From assembly GCA_039931615.1 (NCBI GenBank), contig JBDTRR010000011.1, positions 41,097 to 105,096 of the forward strand: a stretch of 64,000 bases of DNA, given 5' to 3'. The position numbers were made by a program, and so were the translations under genes. The stretch's first letter is position 1; every line of letters begins with the position of its first letter. The notes below the pieces were generated by a model. The model was not told the origin of the DNA. It searched no databases and worked only from the letters and a program-made list of their open reading frames with translations. This DNA comes from JAHFUI01 sp039931615 (lineage in GTDB: Bacteria > Acidobacteriota > Vicinamibacteria > Vicinamibacterales > CAVVIG01). This document shows positions 32,816 through 41,533 of this stretch, piece after piece.

Positions 32816-33405
32816 GGCGGCGTGGAGACTGACGAGTTCAGGTGGCGCAGGATCCAGCTGGTCGCTCCGATCAGGTTGTCGGTCACCGCGTCGGCCGTCA
32901 CATCCGGCGCCGGCTCGGCGGCCTCGGCGACGCCGTGGCCGGTCCTCACCAGCACGCCGCGGGCGCCGACCGCCCGCGCCAGCCGCACATCCAGCCACCG
33001 GTCGCCGACGACGAACGATTGCCGCGGGTCGACGCCGAGGTCGCGGGCGGCGCGATCGACCAGCCCGGGCGCCGGCTTCCGGCAATCGCAGACCTGCGTG
33101 TAGCCCTCGACGCGGCCCTGGGGATGGTGCGGACAATAGTAATACGCATCGATGCGCGCGCCGCCCGCCGCCAGCAGCGCCGAGATGTGGCGGTGCAGGT
33201 CGTCGACGATCGCCGCGCTGAAGAATCCCCGGGCGATGCCCGACTGGTTCGTGACCACGATCACCCGCAGGCCGGCGCGGTTCAGCAGGCGGACCGCATC
33301 GACCGACCAGGGGTAGAGCGCGACGCGATCGGTCCGATCGAGATAGTGGGCGTCTTCGATCAGCGTGCCATCCCGATCGAGAAACACCGCCCGGCCGGCG
33401 GTCAC
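32809..33405 (-). CDS. gmhB: D-glycero-beta-D-manno-heptose 1,7-bisphosphate 7-phosphatase
   Basis: 198 residues, HAD superfamily. The nucleophile motif is AVFLDRDGTL, followed by VVTNQSGIARG, the zinc-binding loop CPHHPQG with a later CDCRKPAPG, and GDRWLDVRLA. GTG at 33405 overlaps the waaF stop (GTGA); the frame upstream of it is open but non-homologous. It supplies heptose 1-phosphate for RfaE2. The isomerase gmhA is not in the window. Confidence 0.93.
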   Translation of the reverse strand: MTAGRAVFLDRDGTLIEDAHYLDRTDRVALYPWSVDAVRLLNRAGLRVIVVTNQSGIARGFFSAAIVDDLHRHISALLAAGGARIDAYYYCPHHPQGRVEGYTQVCDCRKPAPGLVDRAARDLGVDPRQSFVVGDRWLDVRLARAVGARGVLVRTGHGVAEAAEPAPDVTADAVTDNLIGATSWILRHLNSSVSTPPC

Positions 33406-34388
33406 GGCTCCCGCATCGCCGCGGCGACAGCCGCGTCGACCCCGATGCCGTGCATGCAGGCGTGATCGAGCGGGCACTCGCGCAGCCCGCACGGACGGCA
33501 CCAGACCGGATGGGTCAGGACGACCGCGGCCGACCGCGACGGGTCGGCGGGGCGGGGTGCCGTAATGCGATCATCGGTCGGACCGAAGATCGCTGTCACC
33601 GGGGTGCCGACCGCGGCGGCCAGATGCAGCGCGCCGGAGTCGTTGGCGACCAGCATCCGCGCCGCGGTGAGGACGCCGGCGAGCGTCGGAATGTCGGTCC
33701 TGCCGATCAGGTTCAAGGCGAGCGCCGGATCGCCGAGCGCCGATTGGATGGCGGCGCCGCCCGGCGCGTCCGCCGCGCTGCCAATCAGGACCGGCTTGAC
33801 GCCGTCGCCGGCCAGGGCGCGGGCGAGCGCGGCAAAGGACTCCGGCGGCCACCGTTTCGCGCCGCCGTACGCCGCCCCTGGCGCCAGCGCCACCAGCGGC
33901 ATCCGTCCGTCCCATCCCGCCTGCCGCAACGCGGCGGCAGCGGCCGCCCGGATCGCGGCCGAGACGGCGATCCGCGGCGCCTCTGGCCCGTTGGGAAATC
34001 CGAGCGCTCGCACCAGGTGCCGGTAGTAGTCGACCTGATGGATGCCGGCCGGGGCGCGATCGATCGCCCGCGTCAGCAGCATGCCGCGCCAGTCGGTACG
34101 ATAGCCCCAGCGCTCCGGGATGCCGGCGCGGGCGGCGGCGACCGCCGCGGCGAACGAGTTCGGCAGCAGGATCGCCACGTCGACATCCCGCCCGATCGCC
34201 TTCGCCTTCGAACCGATCGTGATCACGTCGTCGACATCCCCGACCATCCCGAACAGCGGCGCGACACTGGCCCGGGCCGCGACGCTGACGGCCGCCTGCG
34301 GCGAGCCGCGGCGCACATCGGCAATGGCCGGCAGCGCCATGACGGCGTCGCCCAGCCAGTTGGGCGCGAAAATGAGGACGCGGTTCAC
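33402..34388 (-). CDS. waaF: LPS heptosyltransferase II
   Basis: 328 residues, GT9 family, first gene of the leftward heptose operon. VLIFAPNWLGDAVMALPAIA at the N-terminus is the WaaF signature, and LVANDSGALHLAAAVGTPV forms the donor pocket. The C-terminus has the Cys-containing WCRPCGLRECPLDHACM segment typical of WaaF-like proteins. It adds the second heptose of the inner core. The divergent intergenic region to the GT2 gene is 34389-34488. Confidence 0.9.
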   Translation of the reverse strand: MNRVLIFAPNWLGDAVMALPAIADVRRGSPQAAVSVAARASVAPLFGMVGDVDDVITIGSKAKAIGRDVDVAILLPNSFAAAVAAARAGIPERWGYRTDWRGMLLTRAIDRAPAGIHQVDYYRHLVRALGFPNGPEAPRIAVSAAIRAAAAAALRQAGWDGRMPLVALAPGAAYGGAKRWPPESFAALARALAGDGVKPVLIGSAADAPGGAAIQSALGDPALALNLIGRTDIPTLAGVLTAARMLVANDSGALHLAAAVGTPVTAIFGPTDDRITAPRPADPSRSAAVVLTHPVWCRPCGLRECPLDHACMHGIGVDAAVAAAMREP

Positions 34389-34488
34389 CGGTCTGGACGT
34401 CTCTACAGCTAGCGGGGCGGAGTCTCGCTAGCTATAGTACCGGAGATTGCCGCCGGGAGGCCGCTATGTTACGGTTGCTTTCGCCTTG

Positions 34489-35253
34489 ATGACATCACAG
34501 GAAATCACCGCAGAGCGCGAGCCCGGCTCGGTCTCGTCGCTCGCCAAACGGGCCCGGATGGTCGCAGCCGATCCGCTGCTGTCGGTCGTGATGCCGGTCT
34601 TCAACGAACGGCAGACCATCGACGAAATCATCCGGCGCGTCCTCGCCGTGCCGGTCCGCACCGAGCTGATCGTCGTCGACGACTGCTCGACCGACGGCAC
34701 CGGCGACATGCTGGCCGAGCTGCAGCGCCAGCTCGGATTCGTGCTGCTGCGCCAGTCGCGCAATCAGGGCAAGGGCGCCGCGCTGCGCCGCGGCTTTGCC
34801 GCCGTCACCGGCGACCTGGTCATCATCCAGGACGCCGACCTCGAGTATTCCCCCGAGGAGTATCCCCAGCTGATCGAGTTGATCTGCCAGGGCCGCGCCG
34901 ACGTCGTCTTTGGATCGCGATTCATCGGCCGCCACCGCGTCTTTCTCTTCACCCACTATCTCGGCAACCGCCTGCTGACGCTGGTGACCAACGTCCTCTA
35001 CAACACCATGCTCACCGACATGGAGACCTGCTACAAGGTGATGCGGGTCGACGTGCTGCGCTCGATGAGCCTGAACTCCGACGGTTTCGGCATCGAGCCC
35101 GAGATCACCGCCAAGGTCTTCAAACGCGGCTACCGCGTCTATGAAGTGCCGATCACCTACGACGGCCGCGGCTACAAGGAAGGCAAGAAGATCACCTGGC
35201 ACGACGGGTTCGTCGCCTTGTGGGTGCTGCTGAAATACCGCTTCACCGAATAG
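34489..35253 (+). CDS. GT2 glycosyltransferase, dolichyl-phosphate mannose synthase-like
   Basis: 254 residues. GT-A fold with VVMPVFNERQTIDEIIRRVL, the donor Asp in VVDDCSTDGTGDML, the DxD-like IIQDADLEYSPEEYPQL and the acceptor part DMETCYKVMRVDVLRSM. No C-terminal membrane domain, so it is the soluble DPM1-like type that transfers a sugar to a polyprenyl phosphate. A 7-codon reading frame with its own GGGAGG (ATG 34466) ends on the ATG of this gene (TGATG), so coupling is possible. nadE follows 25 bp later. Confidence 0.88.
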   Translation: MTSQEITAEREPGSVSSLAKRARMVAADPLLSVVMPVFNERQTIDEIIRRVLAVPVRTELIVVDDCSTDGTGDMLAELQRQLGFVLLRQSRNQGKGAALRRGFAAVTGDLVIIQDADLEYSPEEYPQLIELICQGRADVVFGSRFIGRHRVFLFTHYLGNRLLTLVTNVLYNTMLTDMETCYKVMRVDVLRSMSLNSDGFGIEPEITAKVFKRGYRVYEVPITYDGRGYKEGKKITWHDGFVALWVLLKYRFTE

Positions 35254-35278
35254 CCAGCTCGGCCAGGACCGGCCCGCC

Positions 35279-36946
35279 GTGAAGATCGCACTGCTCCAGA
35301 TCAATCCCACCGTCGGCGACCTGCACGGCAACAGCCGCCTGATCGTCGAGGCAGCCGGCGCGGCGGCGCGCCTCGGCGCCGACCTCGCCGCGACGCCGGA
35401 ACTGGCGCTGGTCGGCTACCTGCCGCGCGACCTGCTCCTCAGCGACGGCTTCGTCCGGCGCGCCTGGGCGGCGGCCGCCGGTCTCGCCGCCGAGATCGCG
35501 GCGCTGCCGCCCGTCCTGGTCGGCTTGCCGGAGCCGAACGCCGCAGACGAGGGCCGGCCGCTCTACAACACCGCCGTGCTGCTGCGCGGCGGCCGGATCG
35601 AGCAGCGCTTTCGAAAGGCGCTGCTGCCGACCTACGACGTCTTCGACGAGGATCGCTACTTCGAGCCGTTTCACGGGCCGCAGCTGCTGGAGCTGGGCGG
35701 CCAACGGCTCGGCATCAGCATCTGCGAAGACGTCTGGAACGACCGCGATTTCTGGAAGCGGCGCCGCTATCACCACGACCCGATCGACGAGCTGCTGCAC
35801 GCCGGAGCACAGGCCATCGTCAACCTGTCGGCATCGCCGTTCTCGGCCGGCAAGCGGCGCCTGCGCGAGCAGATGCTGGGCAGCATGGCGCGCAAGCACG
35901 GCGTGCCGCTGGTCTACGTCAATCAGTTCGGCGGCAACGACGATCTGGTCTTCGACGGGTTGAGCTGCGGCTTCGACGCCGCCGGTGCGCCAATCGCCCG
36001 TGGCCGCGCCTTCGACGCCGATATCGTCGTCTGCGACCTGGCGCACGGGCAGCCGATTGCCGCGGTCGCCGACGAGCCGGTCGAATCAGAGATCTGGCGC
36101 GCGCTGGTGCTCGGCACGCGCGACTACGCGCGCAAGTGCGGCTTCCGGTCGGTGGTGCTCGGCCTGTCGGGCGGCATCGATTCGGCGCTGACCGCGGCGA
36201 TCGCCGCCGAGGCGCTCGGCGCCGACCGCGTGCTCGGCGTGCTGATGCCGTCGCCCTTCTCGAGCCGCGGCAGCATCGACGATGCCCGCCAGCTGGCCGC
36301 GCATCTCGGCATCGAGACGCTGACGCTGCCGATCGAGCCGGCGATGCAGGCGATGGATCTGATCCTGCACGACGCCTTCGCCGGCGCCGCGCGCGACGTC
36401 ACCGAGGAGAACATCCAGGCGCGGATCCGCGGCAATCTGCTGATGGCGCTGTCCAACAAGCGCGGCGCCCTGCTCTTGACCACCGGCAACAAGTCCGAGC
36501 TGGCGGTCGGCTACTGCACGCTGTACGGCGACATGTCGGGCGGCCTGGCGGTGATTGCCGACGTGCCCAAGACCATGGTCTACCGGGTGGCGCGCTGGCT
36601 GAACGCCGCCAGGGGCCGGCCGGTGATCCCTGAGCCGACCCTGATCAAGGCGCCGTCGGCCGAGCTCCGTCCCGATCAGACCGACCAGGACTCGCTGCCG
36701 CCCTACGACGTGCTCGACGAGATTCTGCAGCGGCACGTCGAGCAGCACCAGCCGGGCGAGGAGATCGTCGCCGCCGGCTTCGATCCCGAGACCGTCCGCC
36801 GGGTCCTTCGGCTGGTCCGGATCTCGGAGTTCAAGCGCAAGCAGGCGGCGCCGGGCTTGAAGGTCACCGACCGCGCGTTCGGCACCGGCTGGCGGATGCC
36901 GATCGCCGCGCGGTTGACGGAACCAGGCGGATCCGGTGCGGTGTGA
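35279..36946 (+). CDS. nadE: glutamine-dependent NAD+ synthetase
   Basis: 555 residues in two domains. The N-terminal nitrilase-type glutaminase has the Glu in ATPELALVGY, Lys in RFRKALLPTY and catalytic Cys in ISICEDVWND. The C-terminal synthetase has the P-loop GLSGGIDSAL and TGNKSELAVGYCTLYGDMSG. It converts deamido-NAD to NAD using glutamine. The start is GTG at 35279. Same strand and close to the GT2 gene. Confidence 0.96.
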   Translation: MKIALLQINPTVGDLHGNSRLIVEAAGAAARLGADLAATPELALVGYLPRDLLLSDGFVRRAWAAAAGLAAEIAALPPVLVGLPEPNAADEGRPLYNTAVLLRGGRIEQRFRKALLPTYDVFDEDRYFEPFHGPQLLELGGQRLGISICEDVWNDRDFWKRRRYHHDPIDELLHAGAQAIVNLSASPFSAGKRRLREQMLGSMARKHGVPLVYVNQFGGNDDLVFDGLSCGFDAAGAPIARGRAFDADIVVCDLAHGQPIAAVADEPVESEIWRALVLGTRDYARKCGFRSVVLGLSGGIDSALTAAIAAEALGADRVLGVLMPSPFSSRGSIDDARQLAAHLGIETLTLPIEPAMQAMDLILHDAFAGAARDVTEENIQARIRGNLLMALSNKRGALLLTTGNKSELAVGYCTLYGDMSGGLAVIADVPKTMVYRVARWLNAARGRPVIPEPTLIKAPSAELRPDQTDQDSLPPYDVLDEILQRHVEQHQPGEEIVAAGFDPETVRRVLRLVRISEFKRKQAAPGLKVTDRAFGTGWRMPIAARLTEPGGSGAV

Positions 36947-36947
36947 T

Positions 36948-36975
36948 CACGGGACGGTCTGAAGACCGTCCCGTG
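36948..36975. terminator. bidirectional terminator-type hairpin between nadE and the acyltransferase gene
   Basis: CACGGGACGGTCT, GA, AGACCGTCCCGTG: a perfect 13-bp stem directly after the nadE stop and before the convergent acyltransferase end at 37007. No U-tract is seen. Confidence 0.6.
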
Positions 36976-37006
36976 GGCGGCCGGCCAGTCGCTTGGAAGG
37001 ACGCGT

Positions 37007-37924
37007 TCAATCCCGCTCCGCCGCCGGAAACATCCCGCCGACGCCTTCCATCGACGGCCCCTCATCGCGCCAGCGCCGGTGCATCCACAGCCACAGCTCG
37101 GGATGGCGCCGGACGTACATCTCGAGCACGTCGGTGCACCGCTGGGTGAGCTCGCGCACCGCCTCCTCGCTGTCCGCCGGCGGCGGGGCGACCGGATGCT
37201 CATAGATCACCCGGTAGCGGCCCGGCCCGAGCGGCAGCGCAAACACCGGCACGATCGGCGCGCCGGTGCGCAGCGCCAGCGCGGCGAGCGCCGAGGTCGT
37301 CGCGGCGGGCCGGTCGAAGAAATCGACGTAGACGGCGTCGCGGCTGATGTGCTGGTCGATCAGCAGCGCCACCCCATGTCCGCCGTGCAGCATGCGCAGC
37401 ACGCGGCGGATCGTCCCCTGCCGGTAGATCACGGTGTTGCCGGTCCGCTGCCGGATCTCTTCGAGCATGATGTTCAGACGATCGTTGTCGAGCGCCCGCG
37501 CCAGGACGCCAATCGGCTCGAGCCGCAGCGCGTGGGCGATGGCGTGCACCTCCCAGAAGCCGAAGTGCCCGGTGAAGAACAGCACCCCCTTGCCGTGCGC
37601 GTAGGCGGCGCGGGCGCGCTCTTCGCCGTCGAACTCGACCCGCGCCAGCATCGCCTGCGGCGACAGCGTGCTGAACTTCAGGAGCTCGAACAGCAGCCGG
37701 CCGAAGTGCTGGAAGGCGCGGCGGCCGATCGCCCGCCGCGCCGCCTTCGTCCGCGCCGGAAACGCCGTCGCCAGGTTGCGTTCCGCGATCCGGCGGTGCG
37801 CGCCGTCGAAGGTGTGAAACGCCTGCCCGAGGAGGCGGCCCGAGACGCCGACCAGCGCGTCGGGGGTGACGCGCAGGACCGCGATCAGCGCCTTCACGAT
37901 CAGATTTTCGAGCCGGTGTCTCAC
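37007..37924 (-). CDS. lipid A biosynthesis acyltransferase (LpxL/HtrB family)
   Basis: 305 residues, lysophospholipid acyltransferase fold. The HX4(D/E) catalytic motif is GHFGFWEVHA, with a later LLIDQHISRDAVYVDFF and GAPIVPVFALPLG. It adds a secondary acyl chain to Kdo-lipid A at the inner membrane. The GTG start at 37924 lies 22 bp after lpxK. It is the last gene of the waaA-lpxK-lpxL run. LpxL or LpxM specificity cannot be told. Confidence 0.9.
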   Translation of the reverse strand: MRHRLENLIVKALIAVLRVTPDALVGVSGRLLGQAFHTFDGAHRRIAERNLATAFPARTKAARRAIGRRAFQHFGRLLFELLKFSTLSPQAMLARVEFDGEERARAAYAHGKGVLFFTGHFGFWEVHAIAHALRLEPIGVLARALDNDRLNIMLEEIRQRTGNTVIYRQGTIRRVLRMLHGGHGVALLIDQHISRDAVYVDFFDRPAATTSALAALALRTGAPIVPVFALPLGPGRYRVIYEHPVAPPPADSEEAVRELTQRCTDVLEMYVRRHPELWLWMHRRWRDEGPSMEGVGGMFPAAERD

Positions 37925-37946
37925 TGGGCGGTGTCGGGATGCACGG

Positions 37947-38978
37947 TCAGCTGGCCGGGCAGTTGGATTGAACGGGAGCGCGCACCGCCTGGAGCCGATC
38001 GATCAGCCAGTCGGCAAAGGCCGGGCTCGGCTCGATCGCCGTAACCAGAGGCACCGCCGCAGCCGGGATCGGGCCGAAGTCCTTGCCGGTCAGACGGACC
38101 GCATCCTTCTCGGTCGTCATGATCAGCCTGGCCCCGGCGGCGCGGGCGGCGGCCGCGACGCGCGCCACGTCGCGGTTTGAGAACCGGTGGTGATCGCGGA
38201 AACGCATCGTCCCTGCGACCCGCCAGCCCGCCGACGCCAGATCGCCGAAGAACCGTTCGGGCCTGGCGATGCCGGCCACGGCGAATACCGGTTCGTTCGC
38301 CGGGACGACCACGGTGTCGCCGCTCGCGATCAGACGAGGCGGACCGAGCGTGCGAACCACCATGAACGCGGTCGGCAGCCCGAGCAGGCGCCCGATCCGC
38401 TCGGCCTCGTTGAGGTAGCCGGCATCGACCAGTGCGGCATCGGCGTCCGCCGCGGCGGCACGCGCTTCGCGCAGCCGGCCGCCCGGCAGCGGAATGTCGT
38501 GCAAATCGTCCTCGCTCACCGCCAGCAGGTCGACATCGCGCCACAACTGCAGATGCTGGAACCCGTCGTCGAGCAGATGAACCCGCGCCCCGAGCTTCTC
38601 TTCAGCCAGCCGGCCGGAGAGGTAACGATCGGCGGCGACCAGCACCGGCACGCCGGGCAGCGCGCGCGCCAGCATCAGCGGCTCGTCGCCGGCCGACTCG
38701 ACAGGGGCCAGGACCGCCGCGCCATCTGACACGACGGTGACGCCGTCCTGCGGCCGGCTGCGTCCATACCCGCGCGACAGGATCGCCGGCCGCTCCCCGC
38801 GCTCGACCAGCAGCCGCGCGATGGCCGCCACCAGCGGTGTCTTCCCCGCGCCGCCCACGCTCAGGTTCCCGACGCTGATGACCGGCCGGCGCAGCCGGCG
38901 TTGATGGGCGGGATCGCGGCGGTAATACTGCCGGCGCCTCGCCGCCGCCGCTCCGTAAATCGAGCTCAGGATATTCAA
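37947..38978 (-). CDS. lpxK: tetraacyldisaccharide 4'-kinase
   Basis: About 343 residues. VISVGNLSVGGAGKTPLVAA contains the P-loop, with SRGYGRS, GDEPLMLA and LLDDGFQHLQL, all LpxK signatures. It phosphorylates the 4' position of lipid A disaccharide. No ATG or GTG is available at the expected start; TTG at 38978 (14 bp after the waaA stop) fits the family N-terminus best. Start uncertain. Confidence 0.9.
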   Translation of the reverse strand: MNILSSIYGAAAARRRQYYRRDPAHQRRLRRPVISVGNLSVGGAGKTPLVAAIARLLVERGERPAILSRGYGRSRPQDGVTVVSDGAAVLAPVESAGDEPLMLARALPGVPVLVAADRYLSGRLAEEKLGARVHLLDDGFQHLQLWRDVDLLAVSEDDLHDIPLPGGRLREARAAAADADAALVDAGYLNEAERIGRLLGLPTAFMVVRTLGPPRLIASGDTVVVPANEPVFAVAGIARPERFFGDLASAGWRVAGTMRFRDHHRFSNRDVARVAAAARAAGARLIMTTEKDAVRLTGKDFGPIPAAAVPLVTAIEPSPAFADWLIDRLQAVRAPVQSNCPAS

Positions 38979-38991
38979 CCAGCCGATCCGA

Positions 38992-40326
38992 TCAACGCAC
39001 GCGCCGGAAGGGACGGACCACGGGACGAGCGCTCGCCGGCGGCGCAATCTCGGCAATCACCGCCAGCGTCCGGTCCTTGGCGCCCCGATTGGCCTCGACC
39101 AGCGCCCGCGCCGCCGCGCCGAGCCGGGCCCGGCGCACCGGGTCGGTGAGCAGCGCCAGTAACTCGTTCTCCAGATCGCGATCCGACTGCACCTGGACCG
39201 CGGCGCCATTGGCCACGAACGCCGCGGCGATTTCCTTGAAGTTCCGCATGTACGGGCCGAAGATGATCGGCTTGCCAAAGATCGCCGGCTCGAGGATGTT
39301 GTGGCCGCCGTGATCGGCCAGGCTGCCGCCGACGAACACCGCCGTCGCCACCTGGTAGATCTGCGCCAGTTCACCGATCGAATCGAGCACGACGACGTCG
39401 GCGCGGGGCTCGGCATCGATCGGCAGCTCCGATCGGCGGACCGTGACGAATCCCGCCTCGCGGGCCAGCCGCGCCACCTCGCCGAACCGCTCCGGGTGCC
39501 GCGGCGCCAGGATCGCCAGCGCGCCGGCCGACGACGCCTTGACGCGCTTGAAGGCGCGCAGCACCGCCGCTTCCTCGCCCCGCATCGTGCTGCCGGCGAC
39601 CACGACCTGCCGGTGCGGCGCCATCCGGAAGTAGCGCAGCACCCGCTGGCGCGGCTTGCCGTGAGAGGATGCGCCCGGCAGCTGCAGCGAATCGAACTTC
39701 AGGCTGCCCGTCACCGTGACATGCGCCGGTTCGGCGCCGAGATCGATCAGCCGCCGCGCCGATTCATCGCTCTGCATGCAGAACCGATCGACGTCGGCCA
39801 GCACCCGCCGGAAGAACGGGCGGACCAGCCGGTAACGCGGGTAGGAGCGCGACGAGATGCGGCCGTTGATGACAATCGTCTTGATGCCCCGCTGGCGGCA
39901 GCAGCGCAGCAGGTTGGGCCAGATCTCGGTCTCCATCATGATGAAGAGGCGCGGCTTGACCAGGTCGAGCGTCCGCCGCACGGTCAGGGTCCAGTCGAAC
40001 GGGAAATAGAACACGCCGTCGAACAGCTGCAGGTGCTGCCGCGCCACCTGCTGCCCGGCGATCGTCGTCGTCGACAGGAACAGCCGCAGCCGCGGGTAGA
40101 GCGCTTTGAGATCGGCGGCCAGCGCCCGCGCGGTCAGCGTTTCACCGACTGAGACCGCGTGAATCCACACCGACTCCTCGCCGTCGAGATTGAACGTGAT
40201 CGGCAAAAAGCCGAGCCGCTGACGCAGGCTGCCGATGTATTTCTTGTAGCGGATCGCCTGGTAGACGAAGTACGGCGACACGACAACGAAGGCGGCCAGG
40301 GTGGCCAGGCTGTAGAGGAGGTACAT
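38992..40326 (-). CDS. waaA: 3-deoxy-D-manno-octulosonic acid transferase (Kdo transferase)
   Basis: 444 residues, GT30. An N-terminal membrane anchor (LLYSLATLAAFVVVSPYFV), then WIHAVSVGETLTARALA with the catalytic Glu, MMETEIWPNLL, VVAGSTMRGEE and GGHNILEPAIFGKP. It transfers Kdo from CMP-Kdo to lipid A precursor. First gene of the leftward lipid A operon, divergent from gap. Confidence 0.95.
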   Translation of the reverse strand: MYLLYSLATLAAFVVVSPYFVYQAIRYKKYIGSLRQRLGFLPITFNLDGEESVWIHAVSVGETLTARALAADLKALYPRLRLFLSTTTIAGQQVARQHLQLFDGVFYFPFDWTLTVRRTLDLVKPRLFIMMETEIWPNLLRCCRQRGIKTIVINGRISSRSYPRYRLVRPFFRRVLADVDRFCMQSDESARRLIDLGAEPAHVTVTGSLKFDSLQLPGASSHGKPRQRVLRYFRMAPHRQVVVAGSTMRGEEAAVLRAFKRVKASSAGALAILAPRHPERFGEVARLAREAGFVTVRRSELPIDAEPRADVVVLDSIGELAQIYQVATAVFVGGSLADHGGHNILEPAIFGKPIIFGPYMRNFKEIAAAFVANGAAVQVQSDRDLENELLALLTDPVRRARLGAAARALVEANRGAKDRTLAVIAEIAPPASARPVVRPFRRVR

Positions 40327-40355
40327 CGTCTGGGCTTAGAGAATAGCCGCACGGT

Positions 40356-40385
40356 TTGACCGTCTGCAACCGCGTTCATTAGAAT
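40356..40385 (+). promoter_or_regulatory. sigma-70 type promoter of gap
   Basis: TTGACC at 40356-40361, 18-bp spacer, TAGAAT at 40380-40385, 27 bp upstream of the gap ATG, which has GGAGGA as ribosome-binding site. Confidence 0.65.
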
Positions 40386-40412
40386 CTGGAGCTTGCTCAC
40401 TGGAGGACTGCG

Positions 40413-41420
40413 ATGGCTGTCAGAGTCGGCATCAACGGATTCGGTCGAATCGGGCGCAACATCATGCGGGCGGCGCTGGGTGACAAGGACATCGACTTCG
40501 TCGCCGTCAACGACCTGACGAGCGCGAAGACACTGGCCCACCTGCTCAAGTACGACTCGGTCCTCGGCAACCTGAAGTCGAGCGTCGAGGCCAGGGGAGA
40601 CAGCATCGCGGTCGACGGCGACGAATTCAAGGTGCTGTCGCTGCGCGACCCGGCACAGCTGCCGTGGAAGGATCTTGGCGTCGACGTCGTCTTCGAGTCG
40701 ACCGGGCTGTTCACCAACCGCGACGATGCGGCCAAGCACGTCACGGCCGGGGCCAAAAAGGTCGTCATCACGGCGCCGGCGAAGGGGCCGGACATCACCG
40801 TCGTCCTCGGCGTCAACGACGAGAAGTACGACCCCGCCCAGCACCAGATCATCTCCAACGCGTCGTGCACCACCAATTGCCTGGCGCCGCTCGCCAAGGT
40901 GCTGCATCAGACCTTCGGCATCCGGAAGGGGTGGATGACGACGATTCACTCCTACACCAACGACCAGCAGCTGCTCGACCTGCCGCACAAGGATCTGCGC
41001 CGGGCGCGCGCCGCCGCGCTGTCGATGATTCCGACCAGTACTGGCGCCGCGACCGCGGTCGGCGAGGTGCTGCCGGAGCTCAAGGGCCGGCTCGACGGGT
41101 TTGCGATGCGGGTGCCGACACCCAACGTGTCGGTCGTCGATCTCGCGGCACTGGTGGACAAGAAGACCAGCGCCGACGAGGTCAACGCGGCACTGCGCGA
41201 AGCCGCCGCGGGCCCGCTCAAGAACATTCTGCAGTACTCGACCGAAGAGCTGGTCTCGATCGATTTCAAGGGGAATCCGCATTCCTCGATCGTCGATGCG
41301 CCGTATACCAAGGTGATGGACGGCGACTTCGTCAAGGTCCTGTCGTGGTACGACAACGAGTGGGGCTACTCGAGCAGGTGTGTGGACCTGCTTCGCATGC
41401 TGGTGACAAGAGGAATCTAA
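40413..41420 (+). CDS. gap: glyceraldehyde-3-phosphate dehydrogenase (type I)
   Basis: 335 residues. NAD-binding VGINGFGRIGRN, catalytic Cys in SNASCTTNCLAP, catalytic His in TIHSYTNDQ, and the C-terminal WYDNEWGYSSR. Asn in NDLTS at the cofactor adenosine site region suggests NAD specificity. First gene of the gap-pgk-tpiA-secG run. An octamer repeat array separates it from pgk. Confidence 0.97.
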   Translation: MAVRVGINGFGRIGRNIMRAALGDKDIDFVAVNDLTSAKTLAHLLKYDSVLGNLKSSVEARGDSIAVDGDEFKVLSLRDPAQLPWKDLGVDVVFESTGLFTNRDDAAKHVTAGAKKVVITAPAKGPDITVVLGVNDEKYDPAQHQIISNASCTTNCLAPLAKVLHQTFGIRKGWMTTIHSYTNDQQLLDLPHKDLRRARAAALSMIPTSTGAATAVGEVLPELKGRLDGFAMRVPTPNVSVVDLAALVDKKTSADEVNAALREAAAGPLKNILQYSTEELVSIDFKGNPHSSIVDAPYTKVMDGDFVKVLSWYDNEWGYSSRCVDLLRMLVTRGI

Positions 41421-41532
41421 GGATGTGAGGAAGTGAGGAAGTGAGGAAGTGAGGATGTTCGGCTCCTCACATCCTTACTTTCCTCACATTTTCACTTCCT
41501 CACATCCTCACATCCCTACATCCTCACATCTC
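41421..41532. repeat. inverted array of 8-bp repeats in the gap-pgk gap
   Basis: Left half GGATGTGA followed by three GGAAGTGA units and GGATGT; centre around TCGGCTCC; right half with TCACATCC, TCACTTCC and CTACATCC units. It is the same octamer family and layout as 8357-8538. It begins directly after the gap stop and ends one base before the pgk ATG, leaving pgk without a Shine-Dalgarno sequence. Confidence 0.9.
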
Positions 41533-41533
41533 A

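Noticed and set aside
29666..39056. LPS genes as a horizontally acquired island
   Set aside because: Compact operons with overlaps, composition like the flanks and complete core pathway genes; no mobile-element signs within them.
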